The translations under genes were made by a program, and so were the position numbers. A stretch of DNA of 64,000 nucleotides, taken from NCBI GenBank assembly GCA_023014335.1, contig JAECYW010000013.1, positions 1,302,001 to 1,366,000 on the forward strand. The letters run 5' to 3'. The notes beneath the pieces were generated by a model. It was not told the DNA's origin, did not search any database, and was given only the letters and a program-made list of their open reading frames with translations. Positions 24,700-36,109 of the stretch are shown piece after piece. The stretch comes from Galerina marginata. Lineage: Eukaryota > Basidiomycota > Agaricomycetes > Agaricales > Galerinaceae. Positions within the stretch are counted from its first letter, which is position 1; every line of letters starts with the position of its first letter.

Positions 24700-25344
24700 T
24701 CATACTACTTAGGTTGGAATCGTCGAAAGCAGCTTGATACACAGATATCTACACACAGATACGAAATCCAGTTAGACAACTGCTGGCAAGGCTAGAACAA
24801 GCCGAGAGCTGGTCGTAACGCCACTTCGATGAAAATTTAGAATACGAGGCTGGCCTCATAATCGACGGTGCGAATAGAGACTTGACTGTGTGCCGTGGTA
24901 CGGCGGGAAGGGTTTCTCGGTTTCTAGTTTCTGTTGCCAAAGACATATATGCATAGAGCTGAAGAACTCACATCGCGACAGCTCTGTGCCCTGCGCGTTC
25001 AAGTTTTTTGAAATTTAGAATGGCAGTTGACCTCATAATTCATCGACAACGTGAGCGGCACTGAGCAGAGACTGCTCCTGTATCAATCAGTGTTTGTCAT
25101 GATGGTACGAACAAGATGGAAATAAATCTCAATTATATTTGCTTTCTACCTCAAAGGTTTCTGAACAAATTCCCAACATCTGGTATTTTTTTTTGGCAGA
25201 GAATAAAATTGAAGAGCTCACTTTGCGTCAACTCCTATGTGGTTAAACATATTGGCAAGGCCGCGGAGTTTCTCAGCCGGTCCAAATTGTTTCACAAACA
25301 AACTCAGGAGTTTTTGTCAAACCTTTCACATCCAACTGCCTCCA

Positions 25345-26808
25345 ATGGTTCCAAACCTCCCGTCTGAGCTTATAGACCTCATAATAGGGCGCGTGGCACA
25401 ATTTACAAGTAAAAACGAACATAACAACGCACTCTCGTCAACTGCTCTCGTGTCACATAGTTTTCGTTTTCGCGCACATTCGCATCTTTTCTCAGATGTC
25501 ATAATTTCCAGCAACACTAGCACATTCTATCGAGCCACAGAACGCTTAGGCGTGCTTCGCAAGCTGATTGACGCTGATCGACATTCGGAACGCGATGGAA
25601 TTGCCTCACATATCCGAACGTTCGAATTGTCGATCTCTCGGCCGTACCATGACGAAGATAGCAAGGTAATAGCTGCAACAATGGTCGCTATAATCGGGAA
25701 GATATTCAAGACTGGTACATTACCTTGCTCGTTTTCCCTGACCTTCAACGACCATTGGCGATGGGAGTCATTGGAATACTTTGGCCCCGGTTTTAATTCA
25801 GTATTCCGGGATATCTGCCGCAACCCACGCCTCAGCACTTTGCGCCTTTCCTATTTATATGGGGTACCAATGGATTTATTGAGACACTCGTCCGTCAAGA
25901 ATATCTCTTTTATACGTGTTGTGTTCATGGATCTTAATATCAATCGCACCTCAACACTTGCAGACAATCCTGGCCGCGAGGTCTTCGACAGTAGTCAAGC
26001 CATCTGCCCAGAATCCATCGAGACAGACTTTATATATACATATCCGCTGGCAGCCATCTTGGATATGACACCCAACAAAGATGTACCCTCAAACCTATTG
26101 TTTTCAAAGCTCGTGGTTATTGTCTTCCACCTTGACTGGACTAAAAAAGAAGAATGGGATCAAGCAGCTGGGATCCTGGCCAATGCAGCGCCCACTCTGG
26201 AGAAGCTAACACTGAAGCTCAAATCACGGAGTAAATACGCTCTAACTCCCGTGTATGCCTTTGCTGATCTCATTGACATAGTGGGTTGTTTGCCTGATTC
26301 ACCTCCGCATCTTACCCTCCATCATCTTCCCCTCTTGAAAACCCTTGTTTTGTCTCCCCTGACGAACCTTCTAAGCCACTCCGTATCAAAGGAGATCAAT
26401 TATATATTTCGGCATCAAGACCACCTTCCTCATTCCCTCAAAAATGTTGAAGTATGTTTCTCTTTAGCGCTTGTGCCAGAGGATAACTCCAATGATATCT
26501 TTGGCCGGTTTGATTTCTCGGCGCTCGATGCCCTATTTTCAGAATCCCGATTCCGCGATCTTACTTCTTTGACTTTCCGATGTGATGTGCATTTCTGTAC
26601 AGGCCCTCGACCACCCTCAGCTCATGGTCTTAAAAAGCGGCTCCAGGAAAATGGCAGGTCATCACTTCTTCGCCGATTCCCTTGTATTCCGGCAGAACAC
26701 AGGTCCTTGGTTTTTGACGCCGTTATAACAAGTCACATAAAGGACGTACCACGACGACCTCACGTACCGCAAGGAGTTGAAAACGACGATTCGAAATCGA
26801 TAACCTAA
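25345..26808 (+). CDS. F-box-like protein, tandem copy 1
   Basis: Putative substrate receptor of an SCF ubiquitin ligase. ATG at 25345 gives MVPNLPSELIDLIIGRVAQF, an F-box-like start, followed by ALVSHSFRFRAHSHLFSDV, the usual mushroom F-box continuation, and then a leucine-rich region with repeated LSTLRLSYL and LKTLVLSPL type strands. A 51-nt GT-AG intron at 26231-26281 is predicted because the tandem copy needs the equivalent intron; it is a multiple of three without a stop here. Spliced, the product is 470 residues; unspliced it would be 487. The C terminus (after SSLLRRFPCIPAEH) extends 17 residues beyond the end of copy 2. Open frame continues upstream of the ATG, so an extra 5' exon is possible. 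Confidence 0.8.
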   Translation: MVPNLPSELIDLIIGRVAQFTSKNEHNNALSSTALVSHSFRFRAHSHLFSDVIISSNTSTFYRATERLGVLRKLIDADRHSERDGIASHIRTFELSISRPYHDEDSKVIAATMVAIIGKIFKTGTLPCSFSLTFNDHWRWESLEYFGPGFNSVFRDICRNPRLSTLRLSYLYGVPMDLLRHSSVKNISFIRVVFMDLNINRTSTLADNPGREVFDSSQAICPESIETDFIYTYPLAAILDMTPNKDVPSNLLFSKLVVIVFHLDWTKKEEWDQAAGILANAAPTLEKLTLKLKSRSKYALTPVYAFADLIDIVGCLPDSPPHLTLHHLPLLKTLVLSPLTNLLSHSVSKEINYIFRHQDHLPHSLKNVEVCFSLALVPEDNSNDIFGRFDFSALDALFSESRFRDLTSLTFRCDVHFCTGPRPPSAHGLKKRLQENGRSSLLRRFPCIPAEHRSLVFDAVITSHIKDVPRRPHVPQGVENDDSKSIT

Positions 26809-27756
26809 CCATGCAATTTTTGGAAGGGATCAAGACTCAGGAGCTACTAATGTTATTTATCTTGTTCCCCTATCGCACTTACAACGTTACTTGTTCATGC
26901 AAATTAGCACCTACATCTAGCTTATCATTAGTGAGCAGCCACAACAGGAGTGGAAGTCATTTCAAGGGTGAATTCTTGACTGCAGGTAACTGTAAATCAA
27001 AGTGAACGCCGAGTGTCTAAAATTTATGGGAGGCGAAATATAATGAGTTCCTGCGACGAAATGGACCTTTTTAACCTTTTGAAAGGGTATCAAGCGTTTA
27101 CCGGGGTTGTTGAGCTGTGTTCGAGTCCTTGCCAGTGGAGGAGCTTGATGCACAGATGCAAACTTTAATTCAGGTAGACTTCAGGTAGATAATTGCTAGA
27201 AAGGCTAGATCAAGATCAAGCCAAGAGCTGGTCGAATTGATGAATAATCCCTTATAAAGGTGAGCAATATTGGGCTGGCCTCGCAATCGAAGACGCGTAC
27301 GCGAACAAAAACCTGACTGATGTGTGATGGTACAAACGACATGGTGTTCAAAATCTCAATTTATATATACTTTCTGGCTCAGGTTGGGCTCAGGCCGGAA
27401 GTTTCTGGTATTTGTTTTTTTTTTTTCAGAGAAATAACCACACAGTTCGTTGACAGTTTGTCAGCTGTACCCTGTGTGTTCAAGGTTTCGTATCGAGATT
27501 TGTGTATGACGGTAATACAAGTGAAATGGAAGGTAAATCTCAATTTATTAATTAGTATTTTCTTCGCGCCTCCAAGGTTTCTGGTCAAATTCCCAATTTC
27601 TGGTTACTTATATTTTGCAGAGAATAATATTGAAGAGCTCACGCTGAGCCACAGTGGACAGGTCGCGGAGTTTGTCAGCCAGTCCAAATTGTTTCGCATA
27701 CAAACTCTGAAGTTAAATTTTGCTTTTGTTCTTCACCTTCCTCAGCCAACCCTCCA

Positions 27757-29160
27757 ATGCCTCCAAACCTCCCGCCTGAGCTTTTGGACCTCATCATAGG
27801 GCGCGTGGCACAGTTTACAAATAACGCCGAACGTAACCACACACTCTCGTCAACTGCTCTCGTGTCGCATAGTCTTCGTTATCGCGCACATTCGCATCTT
27901 TTCTCAGATGTCGTGGTTTCTACCAACACTCGCACATTTGATCAAGCCACAGAACGTTTGAGTGTGCTTCGCCAGCTGATTGACGCTGATCGACATTCGG
28001 AACGCAATGGAATCGCCTCACATATCCGGACGTTCGAATTGTCGATCTCTCGGCCGTATAATGACGAAGATAGCAAGCCAATAATTGCGACAATGGTTGC
28101 TATAATCGGGAAGTTATTCAAGACTGGTACATCGCCTTGCTCGTTCTCCCTGACATTCAACGAGCATTGGCGATGGAGCTTACTGGAATACATTGGCTCC
28201 GGATTTTATTCAGCATTCCGGGACATCTGCCGCAACCCGCGCCTCAGCACTTTACGCATTTCTCGTTTATACTGGATACCCGTGGATTTATTGAGGCACT
28301 CGTCTGTGAAGAATATTTCTCTTATAGATCTTATATTCGATGATCCTAGACCCAGTCCCACCTCAGCACTTGCAATCAATCCTGGCTACGAGGTCTTCGA
28401 CAGTAGCCAAGCTGTCTGCCCAGAATCCATCGAGATAGACTTTACATGTCCGCTGGAGTCCATCCTGGATATGACAGCCGACAAGCATCTACCCTCAAAC
28501 ATGTTGTTTTCGAAGCTTAAGGTTATTGCCTTCCACCTTGACTGGAACCTGAATGGAGAATGGGACGAAGCGACTAGGATCCTGGCCAGTGCAACGCGCA
28601 CTCTGGAGAAGCTAACAATGAAGCTCAGTTCAAGTTCAGGGAGTAAATACGTTTACAATCCGATGTAGGCCTTTGCTGATCTCATTGACACAGGGGTTAA
28701 TTTGCCTGATTCACCTCCGTATCTCGCCCTCCATCATCTTCCCCTCTTAAAAACCCTCATCTTGTCTCCCTTGACGAGCATTGTAAGCTGCTCTATATTA
28801 AAGGAGATCAATTATATATTTCGACACCAGGACCACCTTCCCCCTTCACTCAAAAATGTTGAACTATGCTTCCCTTTCGTGGTTGTGCCAGAGATTAACC
28901 CCAATGATATCTTTGGCCAGTTTGATTTCTCGGCCCTCGATGCCCTATTTTCAGAATCCCGATTTCGCGCTCTTACTTCCCTGACTTTTCGATGTGATGT
29001 GCATTTCCAGAGGGTTCCTGGACCATCCTCGGCACATGGTCTTGAAGAACAGTTCTTGGAAAATAGCAGGTCATCACTTCTTCGCCGATTCCCTTGTATT
29101 CCAGCAGAACACAAGTCCTTAGTCTTTGACGCCATTATAACATGCGCAAACATCACATAA
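27757..29160 (+). CDS. F-box-like protein, tandem copy 2
   Basis: Close paralogue of the gene at 25345: MPPNLPPELLDLIIGRVAQF start, the same ALVSHSLRYRAHSHLFSDV block and the same leucine-rich body. The first exon, 27757-28642, is 886 nt, exactly as in copy 1; the second is 28694-29160. Spliced length is 450 residues. The TAG at 28666-28668 that seems to truncate the frame lies inside the predicted 51-nt intron 28643-28693 (gtaaat...cacag), so the gene is probably intact. It ends earlier than copy 1, at IITCANIT. Expression or pseudogene status cannot be judged from sequence, but no other lesion was found. Confidence 0.78.
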
Positions 29161-30093
29161 AGGACGCAGACCACAACTACCTCACATACCTCAAGGAGTT
29201 GAAAACGACGATTTGAAATCGATAAACCTAGCCATGCAGTTTTTGGAAGGAATCAGGAGCTTGGAATTTTTTCAACCTGTTCTTCTACCGCGCTTACAGT
29301 GTTACATACCCCATGCAAGTTAGCACCTACTTCTAGCTTACTATTATTCGTAGACAGCCGCAATTGGACTGAAAGCCATTTCAAAAGCTAATTCGTTGAA
29401 CGAAGGTGCATAACTATAAAGCCGTCGAAGTAATGAACATGACTGATTATGAGGGACCTATAGCTACATCGTCGATCGAGGGGGTTTGTTGTCCTAAGTT
29501 CCTGCATTAACAAAAGGAGGAAATTTGCAATTCAGATAGGCTTATCGTGTTTAGATTCCATGTCCTAGTAAAGGATGTCTTGCTGATCTGCCCGACCACC
29601 TGATGTTTCTTCAACATTTTCCATTCTGCTGAGCCGTTGAGAGGAAGTTGGATCATGGGAAAGGGCAGTGGCGTGGAGGTGTGCACACCAACGTGGTTAG
29701 AGAGCATCTAAATTTTACGGGAGGCGATGATGGAGAGGGTTTCTGCGAGGATATGAAATTTCTTGATTTTTGAAGGAATCCCAAGCGTTTTCGAGGCGAG
29801 CTACACGCATCCTAGCATTGTCCGATTTGCCATCCATGTTTGATCCATGTTCTTTCGTCTGCGAGATATGCGAACAGAAGTTTTCGCTTCCGCGATTGGG
29901 TCATGGTCATCGGCGATTTTGGTACTAAAGGAGGGGCGTTATGGCGTAACATACCGTTGAGGGAGTCAGGTGCATAGTCAGCTGGACCGACTGCACAGCG
30001 TGCGAACTGGCGTTGTGGGCGCTTATTTTAGAGTATATAAGGCCCTCTTCTCTTTCTCGCCGCTTGCTTCTCACCTTCACCCTACGGCGTAAA
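29161..30093. other. End of duplicated segment and promoter of the 30.1 kb gene
   Basis: The left part is homologous to the tail of copy 1. A minus-strand open stretch at 29507-29707 and a piece at about 29715-29830 (ARLENAWDSFKNQEISYP) look weakly coding and have a relative at 26.96-27.15 kb, so a small decayed minus-strand gene may be part of the duplicated unit. The right end is promoter of the next gene. Confidence 0.35.
30034..30040 (+). promoter_or_regulatory. TATA box
   Basis: tatataa directly followed by ggccctc, 53 bases before the ATG at 30094, at the expected distance for a pyrimidine-rich start site (ctcttctctttctc) at 30045-30058. Confidence 0.55.
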
Positions 30094-30673
30094 ATGGTCC
30101 CCACGACGAAAATATGTGTCCCAGTTCCTACTTTCGAAGGAATTCTGGAGCTAATTGCTAATGGATGGGACGCGACAGGCGAGTCCAGTCTTTTATCGAT
30201 TACAATGGACTGATAAGAGATTTGCTTCGTTTTCAGCTATCGCGCATCCTATCTTAACCGGCCTTTTCTTTATCCTCTGGTCGTACTATCCTAAGTTCCC
30301 CTTCCAAGTTGTTTGCTACGTCGTTTGGGGTCTTCCTAGAAGCATTTTCGTTTGGTTTTTGAGGTGCTTGGGATTTGGAGAGGAAGGAATAGAACCCGGT
30401 ATGTGCTCCACGTTTCTCAACTTCTTAAGACAAGTGCTAACCCGATTTTCTTGTTATCCTCCGCCGATAGACAGTTATGCTTCAAGATATCAGTCGGCCT
30501 ATTATGGTGCCTACATTCCAGAAGACAGCCAGTTTGCTCACTACCAATCATATGGCGCATTGCCGCTTTATCGCACGACCGTTGATCGCAGTGATGAAGA
30601 ATCTTCTGGCTTGTGGGATGCGTTTGGTTGGGCACTGTTTGTTAGTGGGTTGGTGGTCATGATCAAATACTAG
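30094..30673 (+). CDS. ISG12/IFI6-like small membrane protein, copy 2
   Basis: Three exons (30094-30178, 30237-30398, 30471-30673) sum to 450 nt, 149 residues. It aligns with the gene at 12392-12997: HPILTGLFFILWSYYPKFPF hydrophobic segment, GLPRSIF, LRCLGFGEEGI, then YASRYQSAYYGAYIPEDSQF and HYQSYGAL, and a C-terminal hydrophobic segment ending VVMIKY. The first intron uses a GC donor (gcgagt at 30179), needed to keep the frame. The IFI6-type assignment rests on the A-S-x-x-Q-S / S-x-F-x-x-x-Q-S-x-G-A pattern. The N-terminal part differs from copy 1 and is shorter. Strong TATA box upstream. Function in fungi is not known; membrane location is inferred from the hydrophobic segments. Confidence 0.75.
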
Positions 30674-30921
30674 AATGTAGAATAGATTACAGCGCACCTC
30701 GAGCATCCGTTGTCGGGTTGATCTTAGGCCATGCTGCTGTTCAGCGTTCTTGCATCAATTGATCACAACTTGTACTTCATCCCAGTGACGGCGATAGCGC
30801 TTACCACATGTCTATCAACGGTGTCGACAGAAATATTGAAATAGATGGCTATGTGTTATGATGATAGAATACACAAGATTAGCTCAATAATAATGTTGAA
30901 TTGACCGATAGGTAAGGCCCT

Positions 30922-31941
30922 TTAGACGTGTCTAATTCTTTCACGGTTCCATCCAGACCTCGTCTCTTCCATCGAAACGTCCATCTCTCGTTGTCGACGT
31001 CGCTTCCAATAATACAGCGCGATTAGTGCAACGGCCGTGAGCCCTAAACCGAGTCCCACAGTTAAGCCTACTGCTTCAGCGATCATTTTCCTGTTTATAT
31101 GGGACTTGGGACTTGAAGTTGGAGTTGTGAGTAACGATGTTGAGGAGCTAGTTGGCAGAGGAAAAATAGGGAGAGATATTGATGGGGGCAACGTGGGTTG
31201 AGGCAGAAGGGACGTAACAGACCTAAGTTAATACGATCAGACAATTCCCAGCAACGAAGAAAAGAGACGCACGAATCAGAAGGAACAGTTATTGTTAGAG
31301 TTTGGAGGTCGAATCGCGTTGGCGTGGACGAAGCAAGGAATGTGATGGTTAGCAGGGAAGTGTCATTTTCCGGAAGGTTTACAATTTCAAGAGCGCCCAA
31401 GGAAGAATCAAAGAGTTGAGAAACAACGACCCCGTTCGCTGAAATGGTCACATTCATGGTCGCGTTCGAAGAAGGAAGGGTCGTCATGGATAAATTAAAT
31501 GCTGGGAGATATTATTTATGATGATTTCAATGTTTATCACTTCGCCATACCTCGAAATTGAAGGAATAGTTGTGGTATAATATTGGCAGAGGTTGAGGAG
31601 GGGCCAGACGAGGAAACTGTGGTGGAATCGGGGTCTGAGGAATTGGAGAGTTGCCTTCAAATACACAATTAGGAGTGACGTTAGATATTCAAGCCACTCT
31701 TCACTCACCATGCACCAGCACATGCCTGGGGGTTAATCGACACGGTCGTAGCATTGCAGACGAACGGAGTGTAGACGATCTGAGATGATGTCACGGGGAG
31801 AGAGAGATTACGCAATTCCTGGGACACAGTGGGCTGTACGAAGACGAGGACGACAAGGATGATCAAGGAGTGGGGGGAAAGGAGCCAACCCAGAACGAGA
31901 GGTAGTATTGAGTACCTGGCCTGCCGCCGAGTTTGCGGCAT
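30922..31941 (-). CDS. Ser/Thr-rich single-pass membrane protein
   Basis: Four exons (31709-31941, 31551-31654, 31273-31501, 30922-31222) sum to 867 nt, 288 residues. An N-terminal hydrophobic signal or anchor (SLIILVVLVFVQPTVS) precedes an extracellular-like part with several N-x-S/T sites, a Ser/Pro-rich stretch (SSDPDSTTVSSSGPSSTS), a beta-rich middle, then a Ser/Thr/Pro stalk. One transmembrane helix (LTVGLGLGLTAVALIALYYW) is followed by the basic stop-transfer KRRRQRE and a short cytosolic tail. This is the layout of fungal wall-sensor or adhesion-type proteins, but no named family is recognised. Its 3' end lies 248 bases from the 3' end of the plus-strand gene at 30094. Confidence 0.75.
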
Positions 31942-34094
31942 CCAGGAAAGAGCGGCAGATAGTCAAAAGATGAAGCCAGAACGTAGAATAGGGGGCGCCT
32001 AAGGAGCGGCAATAGACAGAGGTTTACCTGATAAAGGCGTTGGATGAGAGGGTGGCAGGGAGGTGCAGATGCCTTACCACCTTTGACGAGATGGGTCGTC
32101 GTCAGTAGTCACGACTGCCTCGTGAAGCCAAGGTCATAAACCCAAAGCCGCATTGACGACTTTCACAACCGGAGTTATATGGCTTCGGGACCTCGAAACA
32201 GATAGCCATCCCATGACTGCCTTTCCCCATCCCCACCCTCACATTCATTAAAAAGAAGACCAAAACTCTTCGGCCTGTCAGTCGGTGACAGTTCTTGCCG
32301 TTTATGACAATAAATTGGCACACTTTGTGTTCAAAGACACTGCTGAGCGTCCCAAGTTTAGATATTTGCTGATGGTGCACCTCCAGCCGTGAACGTCGCG
32401 CGTCATATTAGCATCGGACCGCTGCCGAATGGTAACCATTTCATCAATCTATATGCCCAGATTAGATAAATGGCAGATGAAGTGCTTGATTCAGCCAATC
32501 TTTCGGGACTTACTGGCATCGAATCACGGCAGCATTGTCACAAATGCGTCTTATATATTGCCATGGTAGAAAATTGAAAGGTCTTGTCGGAGGGCTTGTC
32601 GGAGGAGCAAGAGCTCAAGACAGCATGGTCCGCGTCCTGCGACGGAGTTTGGTTTGTACTACTAATTGTAGGTAAGGATAACAGCCCCAGATCCAAGCAG
32701 GCGTCATCACCGCCTCAGGTTTTCGGATAACTTGCTCTCTCAGTCGAATCTGCCATTCACCTCGCACCCTTTCACCTCGACCTCGAGAAGTTCTACACCC
32801 GTTCTACACCAGCTTTATCCCTTCGGCTTTCAGATTTGAGGTCCATCTGATCGATATCCTGGTACCAATATGAATTCCATGATGATCTGATCCTACTGGA
32901 CTTTGGACCTTGTCTCTCATTTCCAAGTACTGAAATTCTAGGCGGATGGCTTCTCCGGAGCCTGGGTGGATCTATGTCGCATAATTTAAAATTTTCCGAC
33001 TGTACTATATGAAAGGCAAACGAGTCTTTCAGTTATCTTCTCTTCAAGGCTACCGCAAAACTTGGAATAGGCTGGCTTCATCTCCCGTGCCTCGCCTCAC
33101 TGGGAATCTCGTTCAAGTTCTGGACCAGGCGCTAGCAGCTGAAAATATGACCTTAGCAACAGTATGACTTCTTCGTGGACAGTTTTATTTTGGCCACATG
33201 CGAGCTTCTATGACAATCTCAGGCTCTTTAATGAGCGTAACGATAACGTCCAGGCGCAACATTTCTTCCAAAATGAAAACATGGGCTCGCAGGTAGGACT
33301 CGGCCTTGCTCCTTCTTGCAAACAGAGACTATAATAAGTCATATGCATGTATGCTGGTATAGTTCGAATTCTCGACTGCTCTTCCCGCAAGACGTGGTAT
33401 TCAAGTATGCTATACATATCACAGCGCCATCATCTATAACATCAGGATCTACAGAAGTCGCCGACAAAATTAGTCCGTCTTATCATATCCTGTGAAGAAA
33501 AAGCTGCGGTTGGGACTCTTTGGACCTTCAAGACCCCATTGTGGAAAAATCTTAACAGGACTGGTATTGGTATTCTCCGACAATAGTTCATATCATCATA
33601 TTTAATTTCATCATCCACTGTAAACAGCGCATCTTCCTGTGCGATAACTCGGCGCACCCTTAAGCTTTACCAATGCCAGTCATGTCATCATGAACTTCTC
33701 CGCGCTTCTAGTCCGACGGATGAATAAGTGGCTCATCTTTCACAATGCATGGCCTCTTGATAACTGCTACTTTGCCCACGCGTGTGACGAATACCTCAGA
33801 CATATTTTCGTCAGCCAGTCCTTACAGCACGGTATGAGTGCTTAATTCTACCGTAGTACCTGGTAAAGGTTTAAAAAAGACCACCTGACGGAGAGCACAG
33901 AGGGTATGCATTTCATTAAGCAAAGATTTGCTACGGTCAGATAATTGCCTTAGACATAAAGTCGTATTCGTCGTCGAGTTGACAGTTGATGCTACTTTTT
34001 TTGATGCCTAGGATTTGCTTTCCTTCGGGTTGGAAGTAGAACACGTCTATTGGATCCTTAATATGACGAATGACGAACAACGATAGCGACTAAG
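31942..34094. other. Gene-free intergenic region
   Basis: About 2.1 kb with only short unrecognised ORFs on both strands and no repeats or RNA genes that I can support. The left part is presumed promoter of the minus-strand membrane protein gene; the right part is downstream of ATP synthase subunit 4. Confidence 0.45.
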
Positions 34095-35121
34095 TTAAAT
34101 AGCCTTGCTCTTGACAAGCTCTGCATAGTAGAGAAAAGAAAAATTAACACAAAGCTGACAGGAAAAGGAGGGTATTGGAGCATACGTTCAACTTCGGCAA
34201 CAGCGCTGGCCAGAATATCCTTTTGGGTCTTCTCGTCCTTGAGGGCAGCAACGACCTTGTCGATAACAGTCTTGGTGAGGTCGGCCTGCTCGTTCTCCTT
34301 CACTTGCTGCTCGTAACGCACCCAGCTGTCAAGGACAGATTTGAGCTCAGAGGCGAGGGTGACCTTTTGGAGTTGAACAAAGTTCTCCGCCTCAAGTTTG
34401 GCAGTTTCCTATATATGCAGAACCGAAGTTGAGATACACGGATACAGGCAGAGGTATTAATGTTGAACCTTGGAAAGAGCGAAGAGAGCCTCGGTAACAG
34501 AGACAACATCCTTCATTTGGCCGACAGAGTCGATGCGCTCTTTCACGGCACCAGTGTGCTCAGCACGTGCATCGTTGAGAATGTTCTTGATGCGCGAGAT
34601 GTGACCCTCCGCCCATTGAGAGTAGGGCTCACGCATAACCTGGATAGTGGCAGAAAGTCTGTCAGCAACGAAAATAAAAAAGTACGGGTCGCCATGCACC
34701 TTGGCGATGTACGTGAACACGATGGCCGAGGCCACTAGGACTATTGTCTCTTCGTTCACAACATAGAGCTCCTGCGAGATGGCTGTGGCAATAGCTCCTG
34801 CACCGAGAAGGGCGGTGCCAGTCTTCGTGATGAGGTTAGAGGATGACGGTAGCTTCTCAATGAGCTCTGAGGCGCGTTCGGCAGGAGGTGTGGGGTTCGT
34901 GGCCATAGATCGACTTCATTGTTGAAAAAACCAAAAGAAACGTCAGTTGCTGGTCGCGATGGGCAGGACATGGAAGTTGGTCTTACGCGCTGAGGCTCTG
35001 GGGAAGAGCAACGAGTGCTCGGGGTCGAACTGTGTGCTCATTAGCGACCACAAGGGCAGAAAATGGTGAAATATAACCCACCAGCTGCTCGCAGAGAGCT
35101 GAAAGCAATCCTGGACGCCAT
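34095..35121 (-). CDS. ATP4: Mitochondrial F1Fo ATP synthase subunit 4 (subunit b)
   Basis: Peripheral-stalk subunit that links F1 to Fo in the inner mitochondrial membrane. Five exons (35082-35121, 34987-35029, 34469-34913, 34186-34408, 34095-34120) sum to 777 nt, 258 residues. The first two tiny exons encode an arginine-rich presequence (MASRIAFSSLRAAVRPRAL). Mature sequence has ERASELIEKLPSSSNLITKT, two membrane-spanning segments (TALLGAGAIATAISQELYVV and IVLVASAIVFTYIA) and a long hydrophilic coiled-coil stalk, ending in QLVKSKAI from a 26-nt last exon. The exon phases match throughout. A downstream ATG in exon 3 (MATNPTPP) would skip the targeting signal, so the ATG at 35121 is preferred. 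Confidence 0.95.
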
Positions 35122-36109
35122 TCGTGTATAGAGTTTTGCAGATGCGGAAGGGAGGACGGCCAGCTGGTTGGATGGAAATATGCGTGGGAATCTTTGTCCG
35201 ATTCTTCACGACGCCTTGCACAGGGGTTAGGGTTGTCCCTTGCCTCCTTTGAACTTCAACGATATCATCCCTTTCTACTGACCTCGTCTCCACAGGTATT
35301 CAATTTTTTCTGTGTTCACTTCTTGTGCACTAGACGAAGATATTTTATGTTTGTGGTGTCCAGCATTTTCTCCATGTTACGTTACTTTGCCAATTTGTCA
35401 CATCCGCCCCAGAGACCCCACCGACAAACTTGAAATAGCCTGCTCCGAGCAGGCTACTACTTCCAACGAAGAAAGAAACTCTTTTGGAAAGGCTCTGGAA
35501 GTGTGGCATAAGGAATCCCATTTTTTCCCATTGAACTTGGCGCTACTGAAATTGGAAACCACGACTCGGACTGCACGTAGAAAAATACGAAGAGACTGTA
35601 ACAGAGCCAAGGGGTCATATTGATTCTGTCTGCAACGTTCTTGTGTTAGAAAAATTCAAGATAGAACATTGGATATTCGCCGAGAGCAAGATCGAGTTTT
35701 TGTCTCGTTCTCCAATAAAGACCGAAAGTATACCATAATGATATAGTACAGCCCTTTAAGCTAGTCAGGTCGACGGCCATGCGAACACTGAACAGCAGAT
35801 ATCTAGATGAGCGCGGAGAGTAACCACTTCTGGCCAACGTCGCGGAGTTTTTAATCGACCCAGATAGCCTGACCAATTGTCCCGCAACCCACGGACGATT
35901 CGTTTTTACGGTTTGCTTTACCCGCCGACTGTTGGCATTCGTCGTATTCCTCTTTCTCCTTTTCCCTCAGTTTTTCCACGTCGTCTCATGTTACCTGGTT
36001 ATTCGAGGTATCTAATACAGTTGTTCCACGTCGTCTCAAACGTAAGACTGAGCTATTCGTTCTAGACTCTAACACCGACATCGTTCATTCACTGGTGTAC
36101 TGGACTCCA
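35122..36109. other. Intergenic region, nothing recognised
   Basis: Lies between the divergent ATP4 and third F-box genes and presumably contains both promoters. The short plus-strand ORF at 35312-35623 and others have no recognisable features. Confidence 0.45.

Larger units (their letters stand above)
24700..29760. repeat. Tandem segmental duplication of about 2.4-2.6 kb carrying an F-box gene
   Basis: Two direct units, about 24.7-27.1 and 27.1-29.75 kb, are alignable by eye inside and outside the genes. Examples outside: gctagaacaagccgagagct near 24.8 kb against a near copy at 27.2 kb; ggctggcctc followed by related sequence at 24.85 and 27.27 kb; a leader containing gaagagctcac at 25.21 and 27.63 kb; and matching tails at about 27.0-27.1 and 29.7-29.8 kb (a ctcccgtaaaattta-like block on the minus strand). 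No terminal inverted repeat or target-site duplication was noticed, so unequal crossing-over is the simplest origin. Confidence 0.7.

Noticed and set aside
28666..28668. In-frame TAG in the second tandem F-box gene, suggesting a pseudogene
   Set aside because: It lies in a 51-nt GT-AG intron whose position is shared by both paralogues; splicing restores a 450-residue frame.
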